Source: Aulostomus chinensis
Lineage: Eukaryota > Chordata > Actinopteri > Syngnathiformes > Aulostomidae
Direction of reading: 5' to 3'
NCBI GenBank assembly: GCA_037954235.1
Contig: JBBMOA010000016.1
Coordinates: 20,366,383-20,430,382, forward strand
DNA: 64,000 nucleotides
Below, one piece after another: positions 1 through 12,444 of this stretch. How positions within the stretch are numbered: position 1 is the first letter of the stretch; each line of letters opens with the position of its first letter. Position numbers and translations under genes: made by a program. The notes under the pieces are model-generated. The model had not been told where the DNA came from. It ran no database searches and saw only the letters and a list, made by a program, of their open reading frames with translations.

Positions 1-219
1 GACAGCACATGGCACGCTGGCCTATTGTTGCTGAAGGATTTACAGTTTGGTTTGAAGTGTGTTTAGCTGCTGGTGTGTGGTAACTAATGAGGGTTTTTAT
101 GTACCTATTAGTTAGAGCTTATGTGTGTTGCTGCTGCTCTAAGCTGTTGTGACATGTGCTCCTGATGTATGGGAACATTTCTTCTCGATGGCATATCTGA
201 TTGACCTTTCCGATAAGTC

Positions 220-230
220 TGTGTGTGTGT

Positions 231-294
<64 letters not shown>
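220..294 (+). repeat. (TG)n microsatellite
   Basis: About 37 TG units with one interrupting A. The transcript strand carries UG. Confidence 0.98.
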
Positions 295-296
<2 letters not shown>

Positions 297-1899
297 TTTG
301 GCAGTTTTAGATCTCGACATGCAGGTTTACTCATGACAGAGGAAGGGGCGCCAGGGATTTGCCTGATATAAACTAGACAAGGCCTATTTTGCAGAATGTT
401 CGGAATTGTGTAAACCCAGATTTAACCCAGATTAGAGAGTCGGGATGTGCCGATGAGACACTTGGCATCAATATTGTCCAAACGCTCTCCCAAAGCAGTA
501 AAATGGATATCTTTAATATGTATATAGATATTCAAATCCCTTTGAAGAAATTCTTCATTAATGCTCAACTGAAGTGCAACTTCATAACTATATTGATAAA
601 TCTTATTGTTTCAGAGAGAGAAAAGCCCGTATGGGATTGGTATCATTATTGGCACATTCTTGTCACAAGCATGAAAAAGGTGGTACTGAGCATCTTTATA
701 CAAAGAAGGCTTGTAGGGCTGTAGCGATACATCGATCTGTATCAGTAAATCAATTCAGTGACAAAATTCCCACATAACATCAGTGTCACCTGCTCTTAAG
801 TTACTTTACATTAAATCATGCAGGTAGAAATGCATGTATTCTCTCAGTGTATCGGCTCAGCAGGAAAACAGGAGAGCAGATGATTATTCTTGTTTCCCAG
901 CGGCCCCTCGTCAGAGGTCACAAAGTGGAGCTGCTACAATGAATTGACCAGTTAATGAAAAGAATGTGAATCACCAATGAATTAACTTATCATTTTTGCC
1001 TGTTCTTTTTGTTGCTGGATCCAGATTCTAAAACATAAGGTTTCGATGGGGGGTTTTTTTGTTGTCGTTTGTGACTGAAAGTGAAGCGTTTTGGGGGTTT
1101 TGTACTGATGGATCAACAAAAGCTGTAAAATGTATCCTCATTTAATCATGAATTTAATCTACAGATTAATCGATCATGAATATATTAGTTTCAGCCCAAT
1201 CACAAGCTAAGTCCTTTTTTTTATTGAACTTGCTTTTATTTAGCTGAAACTATCTTTTGTTGCCATGCCAACAAAAGTTCATCAAAAAGATGCAGACACT
1301 GTGCTGGTGCACATCTGTATCCACTTCACTTACAGTGCAGAACAAATTCTGTTTCGCAACAATCGGCATCTGTGATTGAGTGTCACCTGGCTGAACTGCA
1401 CACACATCACCGTGCTGCACAAACCCATAAGCCCAGACTGTGCTCGTGGCTGCAGAAAGACAGAACATTACCCTCTGAAGTTGTACACTGACACTCTTAT
1501 GACACTGGAGTGTGTGCGTGTCAGCTCTCCGGGGACTGGCGGCTTCCCCTTAGCACAGATTGGAGGTGAGACCTTGAAGAAAAATTATTACTTTTATGTT
1601 TTCTTTATGGCTCATTTTTCACATTAAACGTAGAAAATCTATTCAGAGGTCACAGAATTCCTGCTTCTCTTCATTGGCCAGAACTAATTTTTGCAGCCCT
1701 CGGTATCGATAAAGCATTCTGCGGAGCAAAGTATGCAGGCTATGTACTGCTGCTCTCTAGTCTCTATTTTCCAGCAGCCAGTCTATTGGGACTTGTTCAG
1801 CCCATATCTGCGAGGGTATTGGAAATGTCAACTGCACACTTGCATGAACACACACACGCACATGCACATGGAAAGCGAACTCTGTTTTGTCAGCGTGGC

Positions 1900-2345
1900 C
1901 TTATCTATGAGCGGCGTGGCCAATACAACCTGTGATAAGAGATAGCATTGCCAGAACCAGCCATAAAAGCCAGGCTTTTATGGCGCAGTTATTGTCTTTC
2001 TGTCTACAATTATGGTGATTACTCATTTCTCCTTACCTCCCCCGCAGCCCTCATGCTGTGCTTAATAGACTGCATTTTACTAATGGAAAATTAAGTAGCC
2101 ACTGTGGCAGTGGGGTTTATAAATATGTAAAATATACTTTTAATTATTTCATGCGAATCTGGCAGCTAATCAATAAAATGGGACGTGACAAACATACGTT
2201 TGAGACAAGCCATTGTAAAGCCACTGGTACAAGATAAGCATGGCCTGTCGGCACGGCCCGGCCCTAATGAATATTTTGAGCCTGTCATGTAAGGAGACAA
2301 ATGGATTAATTGCGCCCTGCTAATATAATAGCTTGTTCATGAAGA
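1900..2345. promoter_or_regulatory. candidate conserved non-coding element with palindrome
   Basis: Low-repeat, mixed-composition stretch with several TAAT cores (cttaatag, ctaatgg, gctaatcaataaaa, cctaatgaat, ggattaattgc, gctaatataat), a 25-bp palindrome (1960-1984) and a ccactg-tgg-cagtgg inverted repeat (2099-2113). Enhancer function is inferred only. Confidence 0.3.
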
Positions 2346-2366
2346 GTGCGGCAGAAAGGCTGGCTT

Positions 2367-2419
2367 GGGGGGGGGGGGGGTAGAGAGAGAGAGAGAGGGA
2401 GGGAGGGAGAGAGAGAGAC
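2367..2419 (+). repeat. G14 run followed by GA/GGGA-rich tract
   Basis: Poly-G at 2367-2380, then gagaga and gggagggag. It is purine-only apart from one T, and so can form triplex or quadruplex structures. Confidence 0.95.
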
Positions 2420-4295
2420 TGGGGGGCACAGCTGCTGCTAGCTTTTGAACCTGGATGTCAAATAAATATTTATTAGGGTTGAAGGTTAAGTAAATTACAC
2501 AGATAGCCACTTAAGCTTAGTTGTTTATCATTTATTTGAAAATTGATTTGTGCAGATTTGTTTGATGTCATATTAATTTTATTTTTAGTCATCTGATTCA
2601 CTGAGAGCCTGCAGAGGGATCAGCTTCCACTGCAGCAGAGGTTATTATGACCAAAAGGGAAGATTTTAATCATTACTTTATTTATTGTGATTCAATTTGA
2701 CTTCCTATAATCATTTATTAGGTTATTGGGTCAGAATTTCTTCAAGTCAATAATCTTTGCAGGCAACAATTATTTCCGAAATGTTTCCATCTTTTTTTTA
2801 TGAAGTTATAGTCAGTTAAATAATAATTTTATCTTTTAAAGAATTTTTTTTTTTATTGGTCTAACAATTGAAAACTCAAACATATTCAATTTGCTGTCTT
2901 GTAATGTCTGGAACTCTTCATATTCATAGCTGGAATTTGTGCTTTTTATAATTATTTATCATTTAAATGATTTAAATCTTCGTCTCCCTTTCGTCAACAG
3001 CGGTGGACTGATTCAGCTGATAAATTGCACAGCTTCAATTTAATATCTAATGATATCTTTTCACCTCACTTTCCCCTGATATCATATTTAATCGTAGTCA
3101 TTCTTTTTGTGTCACTTCCCGTGAAAATATGTACCGTACACAAACAGCAGCCCAGTGGCACCATTTTGACAAATCACACTTCTTCCTCCATCACGGCGTT
3201 CTGCTATCCATCTCTGTCTCAGACTCGCATGTTGGCAGTTTAAGGTGAAAGAGAACATAAAGACAAGCCAGCGCAAATAAGTGGAGGTGGTCCTTCCTGG
3301 AAGACATCCTCTCGCGATGGGAAGCTGTGACCTTGAGTCCTGCCTTTGCCCAACACAGTCCCCCCTCTCATACCCTCCCTCCCTCTCCATTTTTCTCAGT
3401 CCTCCGTCGGAGTGAGAAAAGGAGGGGAGAATGCGACGAGGTTCAGGTCACCAGCCGCTCCTCTCATCAATTAAATGTGCGGCAGTGTTTTTTTTCTGTC
3501 GGCTGAACTTATATGTCAAGGAGATGAGCGGGGACCTCATGTTTGTGCTTTTGACAAATCAGCAAATGTTTAATCTCAAGATGTGCCAGCACTCATAAAT
3601 AATGCAGGCTGGGCCCAAACTGTGGCAGGGGAGGCGCCCGCACCCAGCCTTGATAGGAAAAACCCCCGAGTCTTAATTCCACGAGGTGTTCCTTTTCCTT
3701 TTGTCTCCTCCTGAACTTCCTTACCTGGTCATTTCCCTGAGTTCTCTTCCTCTTCTTTTCTGTCTGGAGACATTATTATCTCCACTCACTTGTGTTTTAA
3801 TTTGGTGGCACTGTTCTATATCATAAGTTACTCACCAGCTTCTGCCTCTCCTTGAGGGGAGAAAGGAGACTTATCCCGAGCCAGAGGTCTGCTATCTCAA
3901 AGACACAGGGGATTGAGCTTGAGCTTTGCCTCCATTTGCCCTAAATGTAAAGAGGGGCAACAGAAAGCAGTGTAGTGGACTGTGAACCGCATCAAATCCC
4001 CCTCTGCACCAGTCTCACTTCTTCCCACAGACTTTGATTGGCTTGTACACGGACTGGGAAAGTTTTCTGATTGTTCACAGGGAAAATTAAGATTTTAAGC
4101 CTATTGAAGTTGATCTTTGCTCATTCAAAATTGCATCTGAATGTGTCCTTTTGAAAGCTCAAATTGTTGACGCGCCACATTAGAAGCCTCTGAGCCTGAG
4201 AATGGGGTGCAGCGAGACTCTACTGTACGATTGCACCTGTTGTTGCGTCCTGTTTGCTTCTTCCACTTGAGCAGAGCTGTGGGAAGTGAGCCCGG

Positions 4296-4297
<2 letters not shown>

Positions 4298-4357
<60 letters not shown>
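4298..4357 (+). repeat. (GT)30 microsatellite
   Basis: Uninterrupted GT, about 230 nt upstream of an inpp5a exon acceptor. Confidence 0.98.
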
Positions 4358-4358
<1 letters not shown>

Positions 4359-4585
4359 GGCCTGACTTTCAGTCCTGTGTTTCAGAAAAGCATTCTCACA
4401 TTAGGTTGATCCCGTTAAGAATCATGAACACGGTCCTGGCTGAAGAGTTTTATCCATCTTCTCTTGACAGGGTTGAAGAGAATGTTAATTTGTGAAATAT
4501 TGAAGGAAACAATTGTCTTGTTGTGTAAGAAAGTAAGAAAGTGTGTGCACAAATGATTTAATGGTTTTTATTCTTCTTCTTGCAG

Positions 4586-4649
4586 GCTCTGGGAAGTTTC
4601 TACTTTATCCACGAATCTTTGAAAAACATCCACCAGTTTGATTTCAAAG
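4586..4649 (+). CDS. inpp5a: inpp5a exon (ALGSFYFIHESLKNIHQFDFK)
   Basis: The 64-nt exon follows a pyrimidine run ending tcttgcag and ends at aaag/gtgagc. It encodes 21 residues, beginning ALGSFYFIHESL and ending QFDFK, and leaves one base (g) for the next codon, which makes the Ala that starts the next exon. In the family this segment lies in the N-terminal half of the 5-phosphatase domain, part of the beta-sandwich core. It carries no catalytic residue that I recognise. It differs from the recalled human protein only by conservative changes (F/L, H/Y). A (GT)n tract at 4298-4357 lies about 230 nt upstream of the acceptor. The preceding exon is not in the window: no stretch in 1-4585 gives the expected KEYNR...ENYKSQEHFT-like peptide. 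Confidence 0.93.
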
Positions 4650-4799
4650 GTGAGCTCACCCTCCTTCAACGCACTCACACATAATACGTCACTGCCGCTG
4701 TCTTGAAATGAAATCCTCACACTGTGGCCCCTCATCCCACCCCTGCATATCCCACACAACCATTTGCGGGCTATTCCCACTTCCATCAAAACCAGTGAG

Positions 4800-5060
4800 C
4801 TAAGATTGGCTTTGAGGATAATGTAAAGGCAGCGGGACAGACTGGTAATGCTTATTAATATTAGGATTTAATTCATAAGATTTCGGGCCTACAGTAATGG
4901 TGTGCGACGGGTTATTGGACAGTTACGGCGGTCTCATCAGCCTGCAGTGTCAGAGGGCCCCTGGGTCCGGCGGCCACGCTAATTAAAGGAGGGATATAGA
5001 TGTGGAGGTGCCTCGCTTTCTATTAGACCCAAGTCAGCATTAGCACCAGTTACCCCAGTG
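4800..5060. promoter_or_regulatory. candidate conserved non-coding element
   Basis: A microsatellite-free stretch with gtaatgcttattaatatta and cacgctaattaaagg (TAATTA at 4980-4985) and many CpG-containing words, unlike the AT-rich flanks. Function is inferred. Confidence 0.25.
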
Positions 5061-5972
5061 AAGGACAGGGCGAAAGCAGGGGAGGGGTCGAGAGGGGAGA
5101 AGACAACTACTCAGTCACACTTTTACACTTTGAAAATTTGATTTCTAATTTGATAAATACCTCATACTACAGAGTTTTGTGTACATTATTGCAAGCAAAA
5201 CAACTTTTTCGCTTGTCAATGCTGCAAAACCAATTTTTACTAAGAACTTCACATAAATGTCAGGTGTGCTCTGTCAGTGAGGCCTGGCCACTTCTCCAGC
5301 CAAATACATTAAAAATTTTGACAAAATTTGTTAGAAATTTGGAAAATGAATGAAATGAATGATTTTGTGCATTTCCATCCTTTGCTGTTATGTGAGGTTT
5401 TGGCCTTGGAAGAGTTCTGATAACAGCCCTGATGAAGATGAGGAGCCCTGACCATCACGGGATTGACAAAACACTTATTTACTGTATCTTGTAGATACAA
5501 CAACTTTTCCACCTACAAAAAGCATAATTACTGTCTCACATTATTTAGTGTTTAATAGTTTAATGTTTCCACAAAGGTTATTTTTATTTATTTATTTTTT
5601 TAATAATGTGCAAATTGAAAATTCTCATATAAAGAGCTGGTTGGTAACATGACCAGTGACAGATAATCAGCGTGTCCAGCATCCTGGAAGTGAAGCATCT
5701 AAATGGAATGCTGCCATCATTTTTTTTTTTTTTAAATTTTATTTGTAATTTTTTTTTGCATCCACAATCACCTTGTCTGCTGGTATGTTTGTGTGTCAAA
5801 TTGATCAGAAGAAATACAGGGTGGATTTTCATAGGATTTGGTGGAATGATGGTGAGCAAACCGAAGAAGAACCTGTTAAAATTTAGAGCTAATCCATGTC
5901 AGACATTTTTGTTGATGAACGATTATGAAAATGGTTATTGAACATTTAACAAACAAGCAAAGACAACCCCAA

Positions 5973-5992
5973 CCCCCCCCCCCCCCCCCCCC
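5973..5992 (+). repeat. poly-C (C20)
   Basis: Twenty consecutive C; the minus strand is poly-G. Confidence 0.97.
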
Positions 5993-6542
5993 ATGAATTG
6001 CCACAACCATCCAAAAATGTAGCAGAACAACCCCCCTCTCCTCAAGACCCAGTGAGCCACACTTTCACTCGCTCCACTGTGCATCTCCACATCTCCAAAG
6101 TGGAGGACCGTAGCAGAAAAGAGAGGCTGGTCTGTATCTCGGGACATGGCATTGAAACATTACTGGGCGTGCAAAGACCATCAAGATCAAGATCCAAGTA
6201 TCTTTTGTGTGCATTTTCTTCCTGTCAGTGTGTCTACACTGCTGTTGCCTCATTATAATGTTCTCTATGGTAATCCAGTATTTAAAAGCACTCAGAATTT
6301 GAACAAAATTGGTACCAAAAGAAATCCAACAATACCATCTAATTCCTGCTGAGGCATAGAAAGACCAACACCTTTTAAAAATGCTCTTGCTTATTTATTA
6401 CAAACATTAGTGCTTCATGATAAATAATCAAACTGCTTAAATGAAAAGAAGAACTTTTTTTTTTTTAACCTAAAACTGTTTCATTTTCTTTAGTCACGCC
6501 AATCTCATTAAGTCACCTTTCCTCATTAAGTGACATTTATTT

Positions 6543-6544
<2 letters not shown>

Positions 6545-6579
<35 letters not shown>
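6545..6579 (+). repeat. (CA)n microsatellite
   Basis: About 17 CA units. Confidence 0.97.
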
Positions 6580-6584
<5 letters not shown>

Positions 6585-7024
6585 CAGTTATTTTAGCTCT
6601 CTTTTATGGTAGCGATGCCTTTAGATTAGGCTTGAATATGTATTAAGTATGTTATACAGTGCAAAATCACAAATGTGCTTCAAAGTCTACAGTCTGGACA
6701 ACATACAGAAGATCACATCTTTGCATCTTGAGAGGCTGAGTACGTTACGCTCACCTTCAGATTATTGTAAATGTCACCAAGCTTAAATGTTCCTGACACA
6801 GCAAATCCTCCAAATTGAAAATTACAACCGCAGTCTACAAATGTTGCTCTTTTGCAAGCTTTTACCCAAAATGACTGAGAAGTTTAGTTTTATTTTTACT
6901 CTGTGGCCTCTCACGCTCTCAATTTGAATGTGGGTATTCCACATTCTGACCAGCAGGTGGGGCAGTTGACTGGGGAAGGCCAGTGTTTCTCAGTAAACAC
7001 TAATGAATGGGATCACATTACCAA

Positions 7025-7025
<1 letters not shown>

Positions 7026-7077
<52 letters not shown>
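7026..7077 (+). repeat. (CA)26 microsatellite
   Basis: Uninterrupted CA ending about 105 nt before the exon at 7183; transcript CA repeats are known hnRNP L sites. Confidence 0.98.
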
Positions 7078-7079
<2 letters not shown>

Positions 7080-7122
7080 GGTCTCTAAAAGTGAATCACC
7101 CATGTTTATAACAATATGCTAT

Positions 7123-7177
7123 CCTCTCTCTCTCTCTCTGTCTCTATCTCTCTCCCTCTCTCTCTTTCTCTCTCTCC
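7123..7177 (+). repeat. (CT)n tract serving as polypyrimidine tract
   Basis: Nearly pure CT with rare G, A and T interruptions, reaching to within 5 nt of the acceptor AG at 7181-7182. Confidence 0.97.
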
Positions 7178-7182
7178 ATCAG

Positions 7183-7286
7183 CTAAGAAATTCAGGAAAG
7201 TGGTTGGGAAGGAAACCTGTTCTGAGACACTAGAAAGCACACCCTCGCTGGAGAAGGAGAAGTTTCCACAGGACTACTTTCCTGAG
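7183..7286 (+). CDS. inpp5a: inpp5a exon (AKKFRKVVGKE...FPQDYFPE)
   Basis: The 104-nt exon completes the split Ala codon and ends in phase 0 at cctgag/gtgggt. It encodes 35 residues: AKKFRKVVGKE, then TCSETLESTPSLEKEKF, then PQDYFPE. The run LESTP.LEKEKFPQDYFPE is highly characteristic of INPP5A and is not shared with other 5-phosphatases, so it is the best identifier of the gene. The acceptor is unusual: its pyrimidine tract is a (CT)n microsatellite (7123-7177) preceded by (CA)26 (7026-7077), with ccatcag at the splice site. ETCSET replaces the recalled human EIYSDT, so this short surface stretch appears variable. Confidence 0.94.
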
Positions 7287-8139
7287 GTGGGTCGTCTGCC
7301 TGTTGAGAAGTTAAAGGCCTCCAAGTGAGATCTAAAAAAGCAGTGACATATGAAATTTTGAATAATGTATAAAATATGGACAAAAAACATGCATTGTAAA
7401 AGCACACATATTCCCTTCTCTTATAACTTCATAGACTGTTATCAAGCAGTTTCATCTTCAGTGTCTCTCTTTTTAATTGTAAGTTTTAAACTCTAAGAAG
7501 AAAGGGCTTGCAGGAATCTTGGCCAACGCATGGCTGATTTGAAGACAAATCAGTAGCGCAGTTCTGATTGTGAAAGAGAAACCCCTGGTTTTATCTCGTG
7601 GAGCAATTCTCTGCTCGCTCTGCTGTGTTCAGTTTTCTGGCGTGGCGCGCTGTGTGCCATCAGAGGGAAACTGAGCACCGAGCAGAGCTGTGCTGATATA
7701 GTAATAAAGAGCACGACTGCCCGTGTGTCATCCCCGCACTCCCCACTCATCTGTCAACCATGCTCCGCCGGCCGCCTCTGCAAATATATGCAAAACAGAT
7801 GGATTCAGCCCCTTCACACACTTCCCCCCAATTTCCGTCTCTTTCACAAACTGCAGGCCCCTTAGCCAGCCACCCTGGTCATGCAGACCCAACACACACA
7901 CACACAAACAGCTTCCCACATCCATCCCATTCCAGAGATGATCTAAAACCAATTACACTGATTGAGGCGCAAAGCCATTTGCAATGATTACGGCGGAACA
8001 TTGTTCTGCGTTTAACAGGACAAGCAAAGAAAACCACAAAACAAAGCTGGCACGGCGTGGCGGGAGAGGGATGAGGAGAGTGATGTAGAGAGAAAGGAGG
8101 CGTGCAAGGGGGGGGCGGGGGAGAGGGGGTAAATGAGAA

Positions 8140-8450
8140 AAGTTTTGCCCGGTGATTTATGCCTCTTTCCCGGCTGGGATATGAATCTAGGATGATGCTC
8201 CAGAGAGCAGCACTCCAGATAATGTTAGCCCATTTAAAAAGAGCAGATTTGTGTAGTCTATCAGGGTCGCTGAGTATTTTTTTCCCTGTCTCCCTCCTCC
8301 TCCTCCGGCCCTCCGTAGTGAGAAATTGGTTGTTATCATAGATCACAGATACTGCTCAAACCTCTTATGAAAGATGAATTAATTTCACTAATGCTTTAAT
8401 GCAAAGCTCTCATGAGGGAGGCAGACTGGTGATAACCCCTGCCTCGTCCC
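8140..8450. promoter_or_regulatory. candidate conserved non-coding element
   Basis: Contains gaattaatttc (8376-8386), cactaatgctttaatgc and a GATA-type ttatcatagatcac stretch, without simple repeats. Function is inferred from texture and motif clustering. Confidence 0.25.
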
Positions 8451-9918
8451 CTCTTCCTCCGCTAGTGATTTATGCCCTCTTTTAGTAGATGAAACCGCCT
8501 ACATTTGCCATCCATCTGCGGCTTTGAGGAATCCTATTACACACAGATGCTGGACCCAATACACACCGTCCCGAACCAGCGTCCCGCCTCAGTTGGCGAC
8601 GTTGAACCACACGGCATCAGATGTGTCCAGTGGCTGAGGTGACAAATGTGGAACGAGATGTGAACCAAACTGACACAGAGGGCAGGTGTCTTGTTTACAT
8701 GCTCATATCTGATTTTCAGGGCAATTAAAAGAGTTTTTATTTGTCAGCCAGGACCCTCGACGGAAGGAGTGATCACCAGGCTGCTGGAAGACAGATGTGT
8801 GTTTCCCTGCTTGTGTCTCACCTTTACAGTTGCCCATCAATAAAGTGTCACCGGGCTAGAGCCTGATGACATCACGGCGGGTGGGCTCGCTGAATGTTTA
8901 TGTGTATAAAAGAGGGAAACAAAATGTCATTGAGTACATTTCAGTGGACTTCCTGACTGTTTTTCAGAACAACCCTGAATTTACAGCGGCTAAATGGAAT
9001 TAAGATCATCTGAAATTACTTATTTCTGCTTTTAGTTTGATTCTAATTTCTGTGACAACCCTTTCATACGCACACATTTTGTTCCCCATAATTCCACCTT
9101 GACTTATAGCTGAAAGTGAACAGTGAAGAAACATTAATTCAAAAGCTGAATAAGAAGGAAGTGGACAAAATTGTAGACACATTTCTTTTGAAAGGTCGCC
9201 GTGATGGATTTGGCGGCTTGTCGTTTGCCGTTGTTCCGTCAATCTCTCCACCTCCCTCAGCGGGCATTAATATATTTATTTGTTTGGCGCAGTAGTGCAT
9301 GCTTCCACAAACCATTGCATCATAAGGATTTGTCATTGCCTTATATAAATAAAGTATACGACCCAGACCTTAATGTGCCCTTGCTATTGATTGTTTTACA
9401 CCAGTGCAGGAAAAAAAATAAATAAATAAAAAAGAGAAAGGAAGAAAATAGGCGACAGGCTGTAGATCAACATCCCGTATGAGTTTGTATTTGTTGTTTG
9501 CACAGTGAGCGTGTCCATAAAAGCGCTGACTTTTCATACCCTTTTAGTGCCCTCTGTAGTGCGGTGCAACACGGATGTGATTACATTTCAGTTCTGCCCT
9601 CCATGAAAGTTAACTTCCCTCATATGTAAGTGATTCATAGATGTACGTTAAGGAGATGAAGTCATTTAAACTGGCGTTGCTTGTAAAATTCTCCTTGCAT
9701 TTATCACCAGACAAGACACCTGTGACACAGATGCGGTTCCCGGTGACAGCCGTGATCCATGAGATTGTATTATGTTCCCATAAATGAGGGAGAATCAAAG
9801 CCAAATGGAGGTTTTTGTTTTTTAGAGAGATTAGTTAAGTTTTATTAGATGTTTATAAGAGGAAAAGTCAAATTTGACTTTGCTTGCAAGATGTGAGAGG
9901 TGCATCCTTATCCCAGTG

Positions 9919-9956
9919 ACACACACGCACGCACACACACACACACATACACACAC
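9919..9956 (+). repeat. (CA)n imperfect microsatellite
   Basis: CA with cgca and ataca interruptions. Confidence 0.95.
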
Positions 9957-11131
9957 GTATTTTCATGTGCTATCCAGTCATATAAGTAAGACCTCCCTTG
10001 TTTGATCGCTCCCCACTCCTCCGTGGGTGATGGAATAAAGATAAATGTGACTGTACTGGAGGCTCAAATCAATCAGCGTTTGTGTGTATTACTTATTACT
10101 CACAGTGCATTTCTGTCACAGGGCTTTTGTGTAACCCCACCCCCACTTCCCCATCCTGCACTCGCAAACATCCCCCCCCCCTCCCCAACATTACCCCACC
10201 ACCATGATATTATTTATGGTGGTTGGACTTTGAGCTGAAATATAAGAAAGGTCAAAGAATCAAGCTGGATGGAGCAGGACATGGTGACCAGCAGGTGTTT
10301 TGGACGAGGACTGGGTCTGCCATTGTGTGTGTTGGGTGTCAAGTTTGACATTTTATAGGAGCACAGTTTTCCATTAGTCACAACTGGGTGTGTTTCTTTC
10401 GGTGTCTTCTAGTTTTTTGCAGTTCTACCATTCCATCCCTTCCTGGCATGTCTGTCTGTTTCTTGTCTGTCTGTCTTTCATGTCTTCTGTGTATGTGCGT
10501 GCGTACGTGTGTGTGTGTGAGTGTGTGCGCGTTTTGGTCAGCCCCTGTGTGTATTTGCTCGACACCCCTGGATGTGACCCACTGTGTAGCTGCCGTTCAT
10601 CACTGTCATGGGCGGAGACGCCATCACTGACCTGTGGAAGGTCAGCCAATGTCACCCCGAGCCTGGCGACCTTTTACCGTTGGCCTTTGACTCCCACCCT
10701 CATCCCCACCCAGCGACTCTTCACAGCCACTAAAGCTGATATATGATATGATTACATGTCACCTATCCATTTAATCCAAATATGCCTCCTGTTCTTAAAA
10801 ACTCCGTTATCAGAGACAATGTTTTTGTGTGTGTGTGTGTGTGTACGGCAGTGATGATGAGCAGGAGATTAAATGGGGCTGGACGGCATCTGTGTCATCA
10901 TCTCTGCTTCAATATCAGCTGCAGCAACCAAATCATGATGTCATCATGTCAAGCAATAGAGAGAGACACTTTTCTTCTCTTGACTTTGATTGATTGTGTG
11001 AGATAATCAACTGGATTCCGACTACAAAATAAAAGCTCTTTTACTGGCTAAAACAGATAACCAGAGCGAGCACGTGTGTCTTTCTGGATGTGTGTGCACC
11101 ACCTGACCATCAGCCCCATGTGTTTACCTCC

Positions 11132-11188
<57 letters not shown>
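11132..11188 (+). repeat. (TG)n microsatellite
   Basis: TG units with one TTT interruption. Confidence 0.97.
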
Positions 11189-11189
<1 letters not shown>

Positions 11190-11679
11190 GTGAGTGTGTT
11201 TATAAGCAAGCGATGAAGCAGGGGGTCAATCAGTCATACATGCAGGAAATGGGGCAATCTGGGGCCAGGTGTCAGGGAAGTGATGGATTTTAATGCTGCG
11301 ATTGTAGTTAATGGCTCTTTAAATTAAATCGAGATTAAACGTCTCTGGCTGCAGTCAGAGCTGGTATGGGCAGTGAGCGAGACCCCACCCCCCACCCCCG
11401 GACATTCACTTTTCATCTTGTCCCTCGTCATCCTCGCCACTCTGAGACTTTCTTTGCTCAACTTTACATCAGCAGCTCTCAGATGGAGGAAAGTAAACAA
11501 AACACATCAGTTTGATTACTCCCTCTTTTATTTCGTAGTGTTTTTGATCTTTTCAGCATCTTCTCACTCAATTTGTATAATAAAAAATAAGCAAACAACA
11601 CATTTGTTTTAAGTGTAAGGTCATGCTGAAGTGTGACACTTTTCATCCAATCCCATTTGCTGCTTTCAAAGTCACAATA

Positions 11680-11940
11680 TTTGGACAGCGGTTATAATTG
11701 GGCCCATACATCCTGCTGAAGCACTATGGATTAATTCAAGTATGCTAATGTAATTCAATTTGATACAGTTAATCTTGTTCTAATGCAGATTGAAGGATGT
11801 GAGGCGCAATCAAATACCTCTTAGCCTTTTAATTTGCATCTGAGTTTTTTTTAAATAAAATTAGTCAATTTGTAATTATGTGACCTGGCCCGTAATTAGT
11901 TTATTCATCACTGCAGTTAACTCCCCATTAGGAGTATCAG
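11680..11940. promoter_or_regulatory. candidate conserved non-coding element, TAAT-dense
   Basis: At least eight TAAT/ATTA cores occur in about 260 bp, including ggattaattcaag, gctaatgtaattc, gttaatcttg, ttttaatttgcat, gtaattatgtgac and cgtaattagttt. Homeodomain binding is inferred. Confidence 0.3.
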
Positions 11941-12444
11941 AGAGAGTTCAACAGGAGGAACCAGGGAAAGAGATGTATTTATCTATTCCGAACTAGAACA
12001 CTCACAGCATCAATTTGTCTCTCATTTAATAACCAGCTTCATGGTGAATCATGTGCTATTTGAAAAAGATCTTCAGACTTGTGATTGGATAATTAACTGG
12101 AGGCTGGTTGGATCTGATCAAACAGCTGCGTGCTACTTCTCCACACTGTGCTCTTATATTGCTGTTGTATTTTGCATAACTTTGTTCATGAAGTTTGATG
12201 TATATTCTTGATTGAAAAAATTCCTTTAAAAAAAAGGATAAAACATGTCTTTTGCAAACTAAATAATTGAGACACCACTTTTATGTGTCTTATGATTCTG
12301 AAGTCTTTCAGCCTGTCTTTATGTTAGGAACCTTCTCGTTATTTTATAGGTGCATCAGACAGCTATTTCAATGTATGTGCTTGTTTTCTCAATTTATTAG
12401 TTTTTCTGGTTTCTAAAACAGATAATTCAATTCATAAGTCAAAT

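Larger units (their letters stand above)
1..4585 (+). other. partial upstream intron of inpp5a
   Basis: No exon of inpp5a or another gene was found. Contents: (GT)n at 220-294; G14 plus GA-rich tract at 2367-2419; (GT)30 at 4298-4357; a 25-bp near-perfect palindrome at 1960-1984; and a TAAT-rich low-repeat stretch at about 1900-2345 that could be a conserved non-coding element. The 3' acceptor at 4585 has a good pyrimidine tract. The rest is AT-rich, featureless intron. Confidence 0.8.
4650..7182 (+). other. inpp5a intron, 2.5 kb
   Basis: The donor is gtgagc and the acceptor ccatcag. It contains a TAAT-bearing, low-repeat segment at about 4800-5060, C20 at 5973-5992, (CA)n at 6545-6579, (CA)26 at 7026-7077 and a CT tract reaching the acceptor. 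No gene is seen inside. Confidence 0.85.

Noticed and set aside
1130..1200. attaatcgatcatgaatatattag text resembling an old dispersed repeat end
   Set aside because: Too short and too AT-rich to assign.
7879..8346. 155-residue minus-strand frame
   Set aside because: Composition-driven, overlaps a pyrimidine-rich stretch and a candidate non-coding element; no homology recognised.
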